From positions 146,778 through 202,469 of the forward strand of contig NZ_NHOU01000006.1 of the NCBI RefSeq assembly GCF_002179555.1: DNA of 55,692 nt. The letters are read 5' to 3'. Shown piece by piece: positions 8,949 to 17,301 of the stretch. This stretch comes from Salinicola salarius (GTDB taxonomy: Bacteria > Pseudomonadota > Gammaproteobacteria > Pseudomonadales > Halomonadaceae). The notes under the pieces are model-generated. The model did no database searches, had not been told where the DNA came from, and worked only from the letters and a program-made list of their open reading frames with translations. Within the stretch, counting starts at the first letter, position 1. The number at the start of each line of letters is the position of its first letter. The translations under genes were made by a program, and so were the position numbers.

Positions 8949-9953
8949 ATGACCGTCACCCGATACTTCGCACTGCTCGAGATCCCGCAAGGGTTGCCGC
9001 AGCCGAATCAATTTGCCATCAGAGAAGAGGCGTTGTCGGATCTGGCACCTAACGAAGTGCGCATCCGCAACCGCTGGCTGTCGGTCGATCCCTACATGCG
9101 CGGCCGGATGAGTGGCATCACGACCTATGTCGAGCCCTACGCGCTTGGCGAGCCGATGTCTGGTGGCGCTGTGGGCGAAGTCATTGCTTCTCGTCACCCG
9201 CACTTTCAACAGGGCGACCGTGTTCGGCATATGGCCGGTTGGCGGGATGTGGCTCAATTGCCAGGTGACGAGGTCGAGCCGCTGCCTAAGTTCGACGTGT
9301 CGGAACAGGCTTACCTCGGCGTGCTGGGAATGCCGGGCATGACGGCCTGGACCGGGCTCAACCTCATTGCCGAGCTACAGCCACGGCAGCGCGTCCTCGT
9401 GAGCGCGGCTTCGGGCGCCGTGGGCTCGTTGGCCGTGCAGCTAGCCAAGGCGGCGGATTGCCATGTCGTCGGCGTCGCTGGCAGTCCGGCCAAGTGCGAG
9501 TGGCTGGAATCGATGGGCGTCAAGGCAGTCAACTACCGGAACAAGGATGTCGAGGCGCTGACACAGGCACTCCACGAAGCTTCCCCCGAAGGATATGACA
9601 TCTACTACGAAAACGTGGGTGGCCCTCTGCTGGAGGCGGCGCTCGCCAATCTTCGCGATCATGCTCGCATTGCGATCTGCGGGATGATCGACCGTTACAA
9701 CGCGACAGGGCCGTCGGGTGGTCCCGGCAATCTCAACCAGTTGCTGTTTCGCAAGGCGCGCATGGAAGGGTTCATCGTCGGCGAACACTGGAGTCACTAT
9801 CAGACGTTCCTGGAGCAGGTGGCCCCGGAGGTCGAGCGGGAGGCGATCCGTTACCGCGAAACTGTCATCGAGGGGCTGGAGCAGATGCCTGACGCCTTCC
9901 TGAAGCTTTTCTCGGGAGAGAACGAGGGCAAGATGCTGGTCCGCCTTCCCTGA
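8949..9953 (+). CDS. NADPH-dependent oxidoreductase, CurA/YncB-like (MDR superfamily)
   Basis: The protein belongs to the zinc-free medium-chain reductases that reduce C=C bonds of enones, such as E. coli curcumin reductase CurA and leukotriene B4 dehydrogenases. The 334-residue product shows LSVDPYMRGRMS near residue 45, a dinucleotide-binding stretch VSAASGAVGS at 151-160, and DIYYENVGG, all typical. The physiological substrate cannot be read from sequence. The gene is preceded by the hairpin that covers its ribosome-binding site and is convergent with the minus-strand que cluster. Confidence 0.88.
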   Translation: MTVTRYFALLEIPQGLPQPNQFAIREEALSDLAPNEVRIRNRWLSVDPYMRGRMSGITTYVEPYALGEPMSGGAVGEVIASRHPHFQQGDRVRHMAGWRDVAQLPGDEVEPLPKFDVSEQAYLGVLGMPGMTAWTGLNLIAELQPRQRVLVSAASGAVGSLAVQLAKAADCHVVGVAGSPAKCEWLESMGVKAVNYRNKDVEALTQALHEASPEGYDIYYENVGGPLLEAALANLRDHARIAICGMIDRYNATGPSGGPGNLNQLLFRKARMEGFIVGEHWSHYQTFLEQVAPEVEREAIRYRETVIEGLEQMPDAFLKLFSGENEGKMLVRLP

Positions 9954-9972
9954 ACCCGGAAGCCTCGATGAT

Positions 9973-10003
9973 GGGGAGGGCGCCTACTGAGTGGCGCGCT
10001 CCC
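9973..10003. terminator. Hairpin between convergent genes
   Basis: GGGGAGGGCGCC pairs imperfectly with GGCGCGCTCCC around a short loop. It lies between the convergent reductase and YkgJ genes and overlaps the 3' end of the latter. No clear T-run, so bidirectional termination is only likely from position. Confidence 0.4.
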
Positions 10004-10235
10004 ATTCCCCCAGAATTCTGAGTGCCTGCTCGCGGTCATCGCTGCACAGCTGCCTGTCGTACTCGAAGTGATGGCAGACAGCCGGGCGCCGAGAATCTCC
10101 GAACAGTCGGCACAGGTTGTTTTCGTCCAGCTGTACGCAGCGCTCCCCGGCGGGTTTGCCGTTGGGCATGCCGGGGATGGGCGAGGTGATCGAGGGCGCG
10201 ATGCAACACGCGCCGCAGCCGATCCGACAACTCAT
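9984..10235 (-). CDS. YkgJ-family cysteine-cluster protein
   Basis: A small 83-residue protein with eight cysteines (3, 7, 10, 11, 33, 42, 54, 64), including the GCGACC core typical of the YkgJ/UPF0153 family. These are thought to bind zinc or an iron-sulfur centre; the function is not established. It follows queD by 15 bases on the same strand, so it is likely co-transcribed with the queuosine genes, a context that could hint at metal handling for QueE or QueC. That link is inference. Confidence 0.85.
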   Translation of the reverse strand: MSCRIGCGACCIAPSITSPIPGMPNGKPAGERCVQLDENNLCRLFGDSRRPAVCHHFEYDRQLCSDDREQALRILGEWERATQ

Positions 10236-10250
10236 TGTGTTTCGGTCTCC

Positions 10251-11105
10251 TTAACCTGCCGTAGCCGTACCACGGCTCTCGGCGAGAGCGCCTTTGTCGA
10301 TCCCTTCGAATGCCTGCACCCGAATATGCGCGCCGGTGGATTGCGCAATCTGATGGGCCAGCCAGGCCGCGATATTTTCGACGGTCGTGGGCGCTGGCAA
10401 GATGTGACAGCGCTCTTTCGGCAACTGGAGCTGAAACTGCCCCTGTCCGGAGCGGTAGCGAACGCGCATGACGTCATCGTTGCGGCGAGGGTCGACGATA
10501 TCGGCATCGTCGACGAGATAACCATTGTCCAGACGTTGCGCCCAAAACGCTTCCAACTCCGGGTCGCGTTGCCCGTCGCGCCAGATTCTCAGGTGCGAAC
10601 GGTGGCCATGGGCGATGCGCTGGCAGTTCCCCTTGTGGTGCTTGAGGCCATGGCTGTAGCTATAGATCGCGCCATCGGCCAATTCCTCGCGCAGTCGAAT
10701 GCGGATCGCCTCGACGCGAGGTGGTGGCCTCTTGCTGAGTTCGTTACTGAGATGCGCTCCCAGTCGCTCCGCAGTGATCTCCCCCCAGGGGAACAGCGTG
10801 AAGCCTTGGCGCGGAGCGCGCACCTCGAAGGGGAAGGGGAGTTCCGCCGCCATGTGCAGCCCTTCGCTGCACTCCTCGATCCTGACGCCCGCCGCCTGGG
10901 TTGGCACGAGCAAGGTGTGGTCCAGGCCGGCGTCGAGACGTGACTTGATCCAGGGTTTGACCTCGCCGAAATCGAACAGCATGCCGTCTTCCCCCAGTTC
11001 GCCGTCGAGCTCGACATCGACGTGCCAGCTGGCGCCGCTCAGGCCGCGTTGAGGTGACCAGATCGAGGCGTCGATATTGGTCAGGTTGTTCACGAACAGG
11101 GTCAT
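10251..11105 (-). CDS. queD: 6-carboxy-tetrahydropterin synthase, two-domain QueD form
   Basis: QueD makes 6-carboxy-tetrahydropterin from dihydroneopterin triphosphate, the second step toward preQ0/queuosine. The 284-residue protein is about twice the short QueD length and holds two T-fold halves. The N-half has DFGEVKPWIK and a LDH motif (catalytic type). The C-half has the zinc-site-like pattern SHGLKHH...C-x3-HGH and PTTVENIA. Canonical residues are thus divided over both halves. The ATG overlaps the queE stop codon by one base (TGATG), so the two are translationally coupled. An in-frame start 15 codons upstream is less likely. Confidence 0.88.
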   Translation of the reverse strand: MTLFVNNLTNIDASIWSPQRGLSGASWHVDVELDGELGEDGMLFDFGEVKPWIKSRLDAGLDHTLLVPTQAAGVRIEECSEGLHMAAELPFPFEVRAPRQGFTLFPWGEITAERLGAHLSNELSKRPPPRVEAIRIRLREELADGAIYSYSHGLKHHKGNCQRIAHGHRSHLRIWRDGQRDPELEAFWAQRLDNGYLVDDADIVDPRRNDDVMRVRYRSGQGQFQLQLPKERCHILPAPTTVENIAAWLAHQIAQSTGAHIRVQAFEGIDKGALAESRGTATAG

Positions 11106-11758
11106 CAATCGATTCCTGCAATCTTGTGGGTCTGCAGCGACAGTCGCCATTGAGGATGGCGCATGCAGTACTCGACCGTCGCCTCCATCGGGCTGCCATC
11201 GGTAACGATGGCGCCTGGCGCGAGATCCATCGGCTGCAGAAAGAAATGGGTGAAATTCAGTCCAGCGAACGTTTCGGGGTCGACGCCGGCCTGGGGATAG
11301 ACCAGCTTGAGCTCGTTGCCCCGGGTCTGGCGCAATGCCGTGTCGCCTTTCGGGCTGACGCAGATCCAGTCGATGCCGTCGGGTGCCTGAATCGTGCCAT
11401 TGGTCTCGACGGCGATCTCGAACCCTCTGGCATGCATGGCAGCGATCAGCGCCGGGTCCAGTTGCAGCAGAGGTTCGCCACCGGTGAAGACCACATAACG
11501 CGTGAAGTCGCCTCGAGCAGGCGTCGGCCAGAGTTGTTCGAGATGTGAAGCCAGGCCGTCGGCATCGTTGAATTGGCCGCCATTCTGGCCATCGGTGCCG
11601 ACGAAGTCGGTATCACAGAAAGTGCACTGGCTGGCGGCACGGTCCCGTTCCCGACCCGACCAGAGGTTGCAACCGGCAAAACGGCAGAAAACACTGGCGC
11701 GACCGGCTTGGGCGCCTTCCCCCTGCAGGGTGTAGAAGGCTTCTTTGACGCTATACAT
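11105..11758 (-). CDS. queE: 7-carboxy-7-deazaguanine synthase, radical SAM
   Basis: QueE converts 6-carboxytetrahydropterin to 7-carboxy-7-deazaguanine. The 217-residue product has the radical SAM cluster ligands as C30-x14-C45-x2-C48 rather than Cx3Cx2C; the CX14CX2C form is known from Burkholderia-type QueE. VFTGGEP and the ETNG motif are present. It lies between queC and queD on the minus strand and overlaps queD by one base. Start MYSVKEAFYTLQGEG is the family N-terminus. Confidence 0.93.
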   Translation of the reverse strand: MYSVKEAFYTLQGEGAQAGRASVFCRFAGCNLWSGRERDRAASQCTFCDTDFVGTDGQNGGQFNDADGLASHLEQLWPTPARGDFTRYVVFTGGEPLLQLDPALIAAMHARGFEIAVETNGTIQAPDGIDWICVSPKGDTALRQTRGNELKLVYPQAGVDPETFAGLNFTHFFLQPMDLAPGAIVTDGSPMEATVEYCMRHPQWRLSLQTHKIAGID

Positions 11759-11884
11759 GCAAGTTTCCGTTCTGGGCTGTCAGACTCGACGCACTGGATG
11801 TCGACGACATTCTACGCGTTACCTTTGGCGCCAGGTCCTGCCTGGCATCAGGTCTCGTCGCGAGATTGTCGTGAGATTCGGATA

Positions 11885-12574
11885 TCAGCGTTTGGCATAG
11901 GGCAGTGGGTCCGTCTTTCCCATGCTGGCAAACGCAGCGAGCCGCTCTCGACAGCTGCCGCATTCGCCGCAAGCGGTGGCTTCGCCCAGGTAGCAGGTCC
12001 AGGTCTGAGCGTAATCCAGACCCATTTCGAGCCCGTCGGCAAGAATCTGGGCTTTATCGCTATGCAGATACGGCGCTTCGATCCTGACGGCCTCGAAGTT
12101 GGCGATGGCAGCGACATCGTTCATGCGCTCGACGAATGCCGGGCGACAGTCGGGATAGAGAACGTGATCGCCGCCATGCGCGCCGTAGAAACAGATCGGT
12201 GCGCCGATATTGACCGCGTGGCCGATCGCCAGCGACAACAGAATCATGTTGCGGTTGGGAACTACGGTATCTGCCAGGTTGTCCTCGGCGTAGTCCGCCT
12301 TCGGCATGGCTCGATCGCTGTCGGTCAGTGCCGAATTGCCGATCAGTTGGTGAATGGCGCGAATATCGACGACCCGGTGCGAGACGCCCAAGTCGGTGCA
12401 TACCTGGCGAGCGACATCGAGCTCGCGAGCATGACGCTGACCGTAGTGAAACGATAGCGCATGGACGTCGTGGCCCTCGCGCAGCGCTCTATGCAAGACC
12501 GTATAGGAGTCCATGCCGCCGGAATAGATCACGACGGCCGGTCTGGACGTAGTCTGGGAAGTCGAGGATGTCAT
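11885..12574 (-). CDS. queC: 7-cyano-7-deazaguanine synthase
   Basis: QueC uses ATP and ammonia to turn the carboxylate into preQ0. The 229-residue protein has the PP-loop SGGMDS (18-23) and a four-cysteine zinc site (C194, C202, C205, C208). It is followed by a 126-bp gap before queE, so it may be a separate or leader unit of the same operon. No preQ1 riboswitch was recognised upstream. Confidence 0.95.
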   Translation of the reverse strand: MTSSTSQTTSRPAVVIYSGGMDSYTVLHRALREGHDVHALSFHYGQRHARELDVARQVCTDLGVSHRVVDIRAIHQLIGNSALTDSDRAMPKADYAEDNLADTVVPNRNMILLSLAIGHAVNIGAPICFYGAHGGDHVLYPDCRPAFVERMNDVAAIANFEAVRIEAPYLHSDKAQILADGLEMGLDYAQTWTCYLGEATACGECGSCRERLAAFASMGKTDPLPYAKR

Positions 12575-12643
12575 GCTGTCAACCTATAACAAGCAAGCTG
12601 TCTGGAACTTGAAGTGATGGAGGGCGGCCGACGCGGCGTACGA

Positions 12644-13702
12644 TCACGTCGCGAAGGCGCCTCTTTCGCCGACCAGGGGGGTTAGAAAGCGTTGTCTCAG
12701 CGTCTCTTGTGACGATCCCTGGGCGAGCAGATGAATGAGCTTGCAGTGGGCTGCTTCCGGCGTCATGTCATCGCCGGACAGAATGCCGATTTCCTCGAGT
12801 ATTCGACCAGCGGCGTAGGTGCCGAGATGGACGCCGCCGAAGGGACATTGGCTGATGGCGACCAGCACCTTGCCTTCCGCGCTGGCGCGGGCCAGAACAC
12901 CGAGTAGTGCTTCGTCTTCCGGCAGATTGCCGCTGCCCCAGCACTCGATCACGACGCCACGTATGCGGTCGTCATCCAACCATCGGTCCACGTCCTGAGC
13001 ACGAATGCCCGGCCACAAGGTCAGGCGAACGACCACCGGCGTCGGGCCGGTGGCCAGTTCGAAACGAGGAGCACCCTGAATGCCACTGCAGCGTGCAGCG
13101 TAAATGACCGGGGCGTGATCCACTATTTCGCCCAATAGCGGCCAATTGGGGCTTTCGAAGCCCTGAGCGTCCTGAGTGTACCATTTTCGTGTCCGGCACC
13201 CTCGCATCAGGCGATTTGCGAAACTCACGCAGACTTCTCGCAAGTCGGTTTGTGTCGCGAACATCAACGAGGCTTCCAGATTGTCGAGTGCGTCGCTGCC
13301 CTCGATACCCAGTGGCTTCTGCGAACCCGTGACGATGACCGGTTTGGACAAGCCCTGAAGCTGAAATGCCAGACTGGACGCACACCAGGCGAGAGTATCG
13401 GTGCCGTGAAGCACCACGAACCCGGCATAATCCTGATATCGCTCGGTGATCAGCAGTGCCAGCGCAGCCCAGTCGGCTGGCGTGGCACTGCTGGAGTCGA
13501 TCGGGCGTGGTGTTTCCCAGACTGCATACCGGGGCAGCTTGCCCTGTCGGTCGGGCGGCAGCGTCGACAGCGCTGCCGCCATGCGGGAACCGAAGTTACC
13601 GGCGGCCACCAGGCCGCGGTCGCTGTCGCGCATGCCGATGGTGCCGCCGGTGTAAATCACCAGAATAGGGAGAGGGGCTTGGTCGTTAGCTGTGAGGCAC
13701 AT
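12644..13702 (-). CDS. ansA: L-asparaginase, type I (cytoplasmic)
   Basis: Hydrolyses asparagine to aspartate and ammonia in the cytoplasm. The 352-residue protein has no signal peptide and carries both active-site motifs: YTGGTIGM with Thr21, and HGTDT with Thr101-Asp102, matching Thr14 and Thr91-Asp92 of E. coli AnsA. The gene starts 6 bases past the end of the upstream CBS gene, so the two are probably co-transcribed. Confidence 0.92.
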   Translation of the reverse strand: MCLTANDQAPLPILVIYTGGTIGMRDSDRGLVAAGNFGSRMAAALSTLPPDRQGKLPRYAVWETPRPIDSSSATPADWAALALLITERYQDYAGFVVLHGTDTLAWCASSLAFQLQGLSKPVIVTGSQKPLGIEGSDALDNLEASLMFATQTDLREVCVSFANRLMRGCRTRKWYTQDAQGFESPNWPLLGEIVDHAPVIYAARCSGIQGAPRFELATGPTPVVVRLTLWPGIRAQDVDRWLDDDRIRGVVIECWGSGNLPEDEALLGVLARASAEGKVLVAISQCPFGGVHLGTYAAGRILEEIGILSGDDMTPEAAHCKLIHLLAQGSSQETLRQRFLTPLVGERGAFAT

Positions 13703-13708
13703 GGCTGT

Positions 13709-14332
13709 CTAGAGATCGTGACCCAGGAGGACCTGACAGATCGACGAGAAGGTACGTGCTTCCGGCGGGTGGTTCAGGTCGACGCCCAATGCTCGGCTGA
13801 TATTGGAGGCCGAGATGATGCCGCGAATCCTGCCGCCGCCGCTGCCGTCCGGCTCGGTAATCAACACGTGCTGATCGCCCGAAGACTTCAGCGTTTCGAC
13901 CAGATCGCCGACGCTGGCGTGGGAGATCTTGGCATACGAGAGCGAGTGGAGCTCGCTGCGCGGGGTCTGGATCATCTCCGCGGTGACTTCGTCCCGGCCG
14001 ATCTGATGTTTCTGCATCGCCAATGTGATGCGGCGTCCGCCAATCAGTTCGCGGGCATTGACCACGCCGGTGAAATTGCCACTGGCATTGACCAGCATCA
14101 GCAGGCGTACGCCGGCCTGCTTCATCGTCTCCAGCGCTTGCGCAATAGAGCTCCCGGTAGACAGGGTATACGGATGACTGACGCTGAAATCAGTGACCAG
14201 CATGGTAGCGGAACTTTCCAGCGTCACGGACTGCGTCTGGGCTACCGGCTGTACAATGCCGCTGACACCGTCCAGATTTTCCAGGGCCAATGCCGAAAAA
14301 TGGATCTTTGAAGGGTGAATTGTGTTGGCCAT
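13709..14332 (-). CDS. CBS-domain protein
   Basis: The 207-residue product has a tandem pair of CBS motifs (about residues 47-110 and 125-190; for example GVRLLMLVN...GVVNARELI and HVLITEP...GIISASNIS). CBS pairs usually bind adenine nucleotides and gate a partner. No other domain is seen, so it is a stand-alone sensor of unknown target. The ATG at 14332 gives MANTIHPSK; an upstream start at 14383 is possible. It sits between an unrecognised gene and asparaginase on the same strand. Confidence 0.75.
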   Translation of the reverse strand: MANTIHPSKIHFSALALENLDGVSGIVQPVAQTQSVTLESSATMLVTDFSVSHPYTLSTGSSIAQALETMKQAGVRLLMLVNASGNFTGVVNARELIGGRRITLAMQKHQIGRDEVTAEMIQTPRSELHSLSYAKISHASVGDLVETLKSSGDQHVLITEPDGSGGGRIRGIISASNISRALGVDLNHPPEARTFSSICQVLLGHDL

Positions 14333-14403
14333 CGAGAAATCTCCAGGCAAGCCAAAATGTTGAAATCGAGATTTGAAGATCAAGTCCGAATCTTGATGAA
14401 GCG

Positions 14404-14904
14404 TTACAGATACTGACGTAGATCGCCGCGTACGCTGTCCAGGAAGGTGATGAAGCGGGTATCGCGCTCATCGTCCTGGCGATCGGTGCGACAGCCCAGT
14501 GTCATGCTCTTCTGGACCAGAAGCTCGTCGTAAATATCCAGCGTGACCTTCTTCGGGCTCTCTGCGGACGGGGTGATGTCACCCTCTTCCAGGGTAAAGG
14601 TTTCGAAAAGCGTGGCACGGATGCGGGTCGTTCCCCCTTCTGCCAGTACGCGACGCACGAACAACCAGCCCTCGCAGGCGAGGTTGTCGCCGTTGTCACG
14701 TTGGCGCTGGAACAGGGTGCGGTAACTGGCGCCTTCCTTGGCGGCGCGGTCCGCCATGCTGCGATAGGCCTCGGTAACACGGGACGCCATCGCACCGGTA
14801 TCCGCCAGCTTGCGCAGCGCCGCCTGATGTTCGCGCCCCAGTTGTTCCTGGCGCTGAAAACGCTGCCACAGGCGATAATTGGCATGTAAGGAGTTGGCGT
14901 CCAT
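14404..14904 (-). CDS. Unrecognised protein, divergent from fliD
   Basis: A 166-residue protein I do not recognise. The N-half is charged and helical (RLWQRFQRQEQLGREHQAAL region, then more helix to about 95). The C-half looks like alternating strands. There is no signal peptide or membrane segment. The ATG follows GGAG at 6 bases. It is transcribed away from fliD, sharing a 236-bp intergenic region with a sigma-28 promoter, and is upstream of the CBS gene, so a flagellar or motility role is possible but unproven. Confidence 0.7.
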   Translation of the reverse strand: MDANSLHANYRLWQRFQRQEQLGREHQAALRKLADTGAMASRVTEAYRSMADRAAKEGASYRTLFQRQRDNGDNLACEGWLFVRRVLAEGGTTRIRATLFETFTLEEGDITPSAESPKKVTLDIYDELLVQKSMTLGCRTDRQDDERDTRFITFLDSVRGDLRQYL

Positions 14905-15027
14905 GTGTTCTCCGGATAGTGACGAATATGTCGGTGGCCTATGATCGCCCATCCGGCGGCTATCTGACCACCCGAGGTTCTCCTTTCCCCGCACTGGCGG
15001 AGCGAAAAAAAGAAAATCAGTCAGCGC

Positions 15028-15054
15028 TAAAGTTTCCGAGTCGGCAGCCGATCA
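15028..15054 (+). promoter_or_regulatory. Sigma-28 (FliA) promoter for fliDST
   Basis: TAAAGTTT (from 15028), an 11-base spacer and GCCGATCA (15047-15054) match the sigma-28 consensus TAAAGTTT-N11-GCCGATAA almost perfectly. It lies 86 bases before the fliD start. Confidence 0.85.
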
Positions 15055-15140
15055 GGAGAATAACGTATTAAAATGCGCCTAATCGGCGCCTGCTGTCTTG
15101 ATCGGCGTGTTACAAATTGCGCCAGGCAAAGAGAGGTTAT

Positions 15141-16478
15141 ATGGCTTCCATATCGTCACTAGGTATCGGTTCCGGACTGGATCTGAGCGGCTTGCTCGAT
15201 GACCTGGAAAGCGCGGAGCAGGAAAAGCTCACGCCGATCGTCTCGCAGCAGCAGAGTTACAAGACCAAGCTGTCGGCCTTCGGTACGCTCGAAAGCTCGT
15301 TGACCGCGTTGCGCGACGCGGCAACCAAGTTGAGCGATCCCGAGACGTTCACTGCAGTCACCAGCTCCATGACCGGCGATGCGGTGACAGCCAGTACCAC
15401 CGGGGATGCGGTTGCTGGGCGTTATCAGGTCGAAGTCTCCCAGTTGGCTCAGGCCGAGTCGATGGCTTCAAAGGCCTTCGACAGCAAGTCCGATGACCTG
15501 GGTATCAGCGGCACCCTGACGTTATCCGTGGGGGATGGTGCCTCTGTCGACATCGATTACGCCGAAGGTGATTCGCTGGAAGACATCCGCGATGCCATCA
15601 ATGCGGCCGACGCCGGCGCGACGGCAGCCATCGTCAACGATGGCAATGGCTATCGCCTGACGCTGACGTCCGACGCAACCGGTACCGATTCCACAATGTC
15701 GTTATCTGGCGATACGGCTGCCTTCGGCGATACGGCTACCCCCGGGTTCTCGACTACCGTCGACGCGCAGGATGCCAAGCTCACGGTCAATGGCATCTCG
15801 ATCACCAGCCAATCGAATACCGTCGAGGAAGCTCTGCAGGGCGTCACGTTCAACCTGACCTCGACCACGGAAAGCGCAGAGACGCTTACCGTGTCCAAGG
15901 ACACGGAATCGATGACCGAGGCCGTTGAGGCCTTCGTCAAGGCTTACAATAGCTTCCAGAGCACTGCCGACAATCTGACCTCCTACGATTCCGAGTCGGA
16001 TACCGCAGGGACACTGCTGGGCAACTCGACCATGCGCAGTATCGAGTCCCGATTGCGCAGCGTTCTCAGCTATAGCGATAGCGAGGGTGCGTTCTCGATG
16101 CTGTCGGATCTCGGGATCGAGCGGCAGTTGGACGGCACGCTGGAAATCGACGACGACAAGCTCAGCGACGCCATTACGAACGACAGTGATGCCGTCAGCC
16201 AGTTCTTCTCTGGTGCCGATGGCGAGAGTGGTCTGGTCGCCAGTATCGACGACACCATGGGGTCGATCCTCGACGACGGCGGCTTGCTGCAGACTGCCAC
16301 CGACGGTATCGATACCACGCTCAGCAGTCTGGATGATCGATATACCCGGATGCAAGAGTCCATCGATGCCACGGTCGCCCGTTACCGAACGCAATTTGCC
16401 AGCCTGGATTCGCTGGTGTCACAGATGAACTCGACCAGTGATTATCTGACACAGCAGTTCGATGCCCTCAGCGCGTAA
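15141..16478 (+). CDS. fliD: Flagellar filament cap protein FliD
   Basis: FliD (HAP2) forms the pentameric cap under which flagellin subunits fold. The 445-residue protein starts with the family signature (SSLGIGSGLDLSGLLDDLES), has a central Ser/Thr/Asp-rich variable domain, and ends in the conserved coiled coil (YTRMQESIDATVARYRTQFA then LTQQFDAL). The ATG at 15141 follows AGAGG; an earlier in-frame start at 15117 is disfavoured. It heads fliD-fliS-fliT-fliK. Confidence 0.95.
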   Translation: MASISSLGIGSGLDLSGLLDDLESAEQEKLTPIVSQQQSYKTKLSAFGTLESSLTALRDAATKLSDPETFTAVTSSMTGDAVTASTTGDAVAGRYQVEVSQLAQAESMASKAFDSKSDDLGISGTLTLSVGDGASVDIDYAEGDSLEDIRDAINAADAGATAAIVNDGNGYRLTLTSDATGTDSTMSLSGDTAAFGDTATPGFSTTVDAQDAKLTVNGISITSQSNTVEEALQGVTFNLTSTTESAETLTVSKDTESMTEAVEAFVKAYNSFQSTADNLTSYDSESDTAGTLLGNSTMRSIESRLRSVLSYSDSEGAFSMLSDLGIERQLDGTLEIDDDKLSDAITNDSDAVSQFFSGADGESGLVASIDDTMGSILDDGGLLQTATDGIDTTLSSLDDRYTRMQESIDATVARYRTQFASLDSLVSQMNSTSDYLTQQFDALSA

Positions 16479-16502
16479 ACCAATCAGTGATAGAGCGATA
16501 AA

Positions 16503-16916
16503 ATGATGAATATCAGGCGTGGTGCCGGTGCATATGCCAGGGTCGGGGTCGAGTCGGCGGTCATGTCCGCCGATCCCCACCAACTGATCGTCATGCTCTT
16601 CGATGGGGCGCAAGCAGCCATCAATAGCGCCCGACTGCATATGGAAGATGGCAATCGTGCGGCCAAGGGGGCAGCTATCTCCAAGGCGATAGACATCGTC
16701 AATAATGGTCTGGCGGCAGCGCTGGACCATGAGCGCGGTGGGGATATCGCTGCCAACCTCGGGCAGCTTTACGATTACATTGCACGACTGCTGTTGCAGG
16801 CCAATTTGCGTGACGATATCGCCAAGTTGGACCAGGCGGCGTCACTGCTCGACGATATCGGTTCCGGCTGGCGCGAGCTTCGGCATTCGTCGGCCGAGTT
16901 GGCTGGAGGAGCATGA
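16503..16916 (+). CDS. fliS: Flagellin export chaperone FliS
   Basis: FliS binds the C-terminus of flagellin, keeps it from polymerising in the cytoplasm and delivers it to FlhA. The 137-residue product has the family pattern (AYARVGVESAV...HQLIVMLFDGA...I..A..IVNNGLAAALD). It lies 24 bases after fliD and 4 bases before fliT. Confidence 0.94.
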   Translation: MMNIRRGAGAYARVGVESAVMSADPHQLIVMLFDGAQAAINSARLHMEDGNRAAKGAAISKAIDIVNNGLAAALDHERGGDIAANLGQLYDYIARLLLQANLRDDIAKLDQAASLLDDIGSGWRELRHSSAELAGGA

Positions 16917-16920
16917 TCAC

Positions 16921-17301
16921 ATGACATCAGGCTCGCCGGTGATTGAGCAATATCGTCAGTTGCTCGAAGTGTCGACCCAGATGCTGGGCCTGGCACGTGA
17001 GCAGCAGTGGGAGGCTCTCGTCCAGTGCGAGGCGGGCTACCTGGTGTCTTTGCAGCGTGTGAAGTCTTTGGATCGCGAGCAGTCGTTGAATGGCTCGGAG
17101 CGTGAGCAGAAGCGCGATCTGCTCGAGCGGATTCTGGAGCAGGATGCCGAGACTCGTCGCATGCTGGAGTCCCGCCGGGAAGAGCTGAGCCATCTTATCG
17201 GCAGCTCGCGGCGGCAGCAGGCGCTGGGGCAGGCGTATCAGGCGGGACGAGGCAGCATTGCTTCGCGCCTGCGCGCGGTGCCAACCGATGAACGGCCGTG
17301 A
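16921..17301 (+). CDS. fliT: Flagellar export chaperone FliT
   Basis: In enterics FliT is the FliD chaperone and also an anti-FlhDC factor. The 126-residue, all-helical product fits in length and position (fliD-fliS-fliT) with a weak sequence signature (EQYRQLLEVSTQMLGLAREQQWEALV). A GGAGGA box lies in the end of fliS. It overlaps the next gene by 4 bases (GTGA). Confidence 0.78.
   Translation: MTSGSPVIEQYRQLLEVSTQMLGLAREQQWEALVQCEAGYLVSLQRVKSLDREQSLNGSEREQKRDLLERILEQDAETRRMLESRREELSHLIGSSRRQQALGQAYQAGRGSIASRLRAVPTDERP

Noticed and set aside
12575-12643. preQ1 riboswitch before queC
   Set aside because: No recognisable aptamer-like stem with the A-rich tail was seen.
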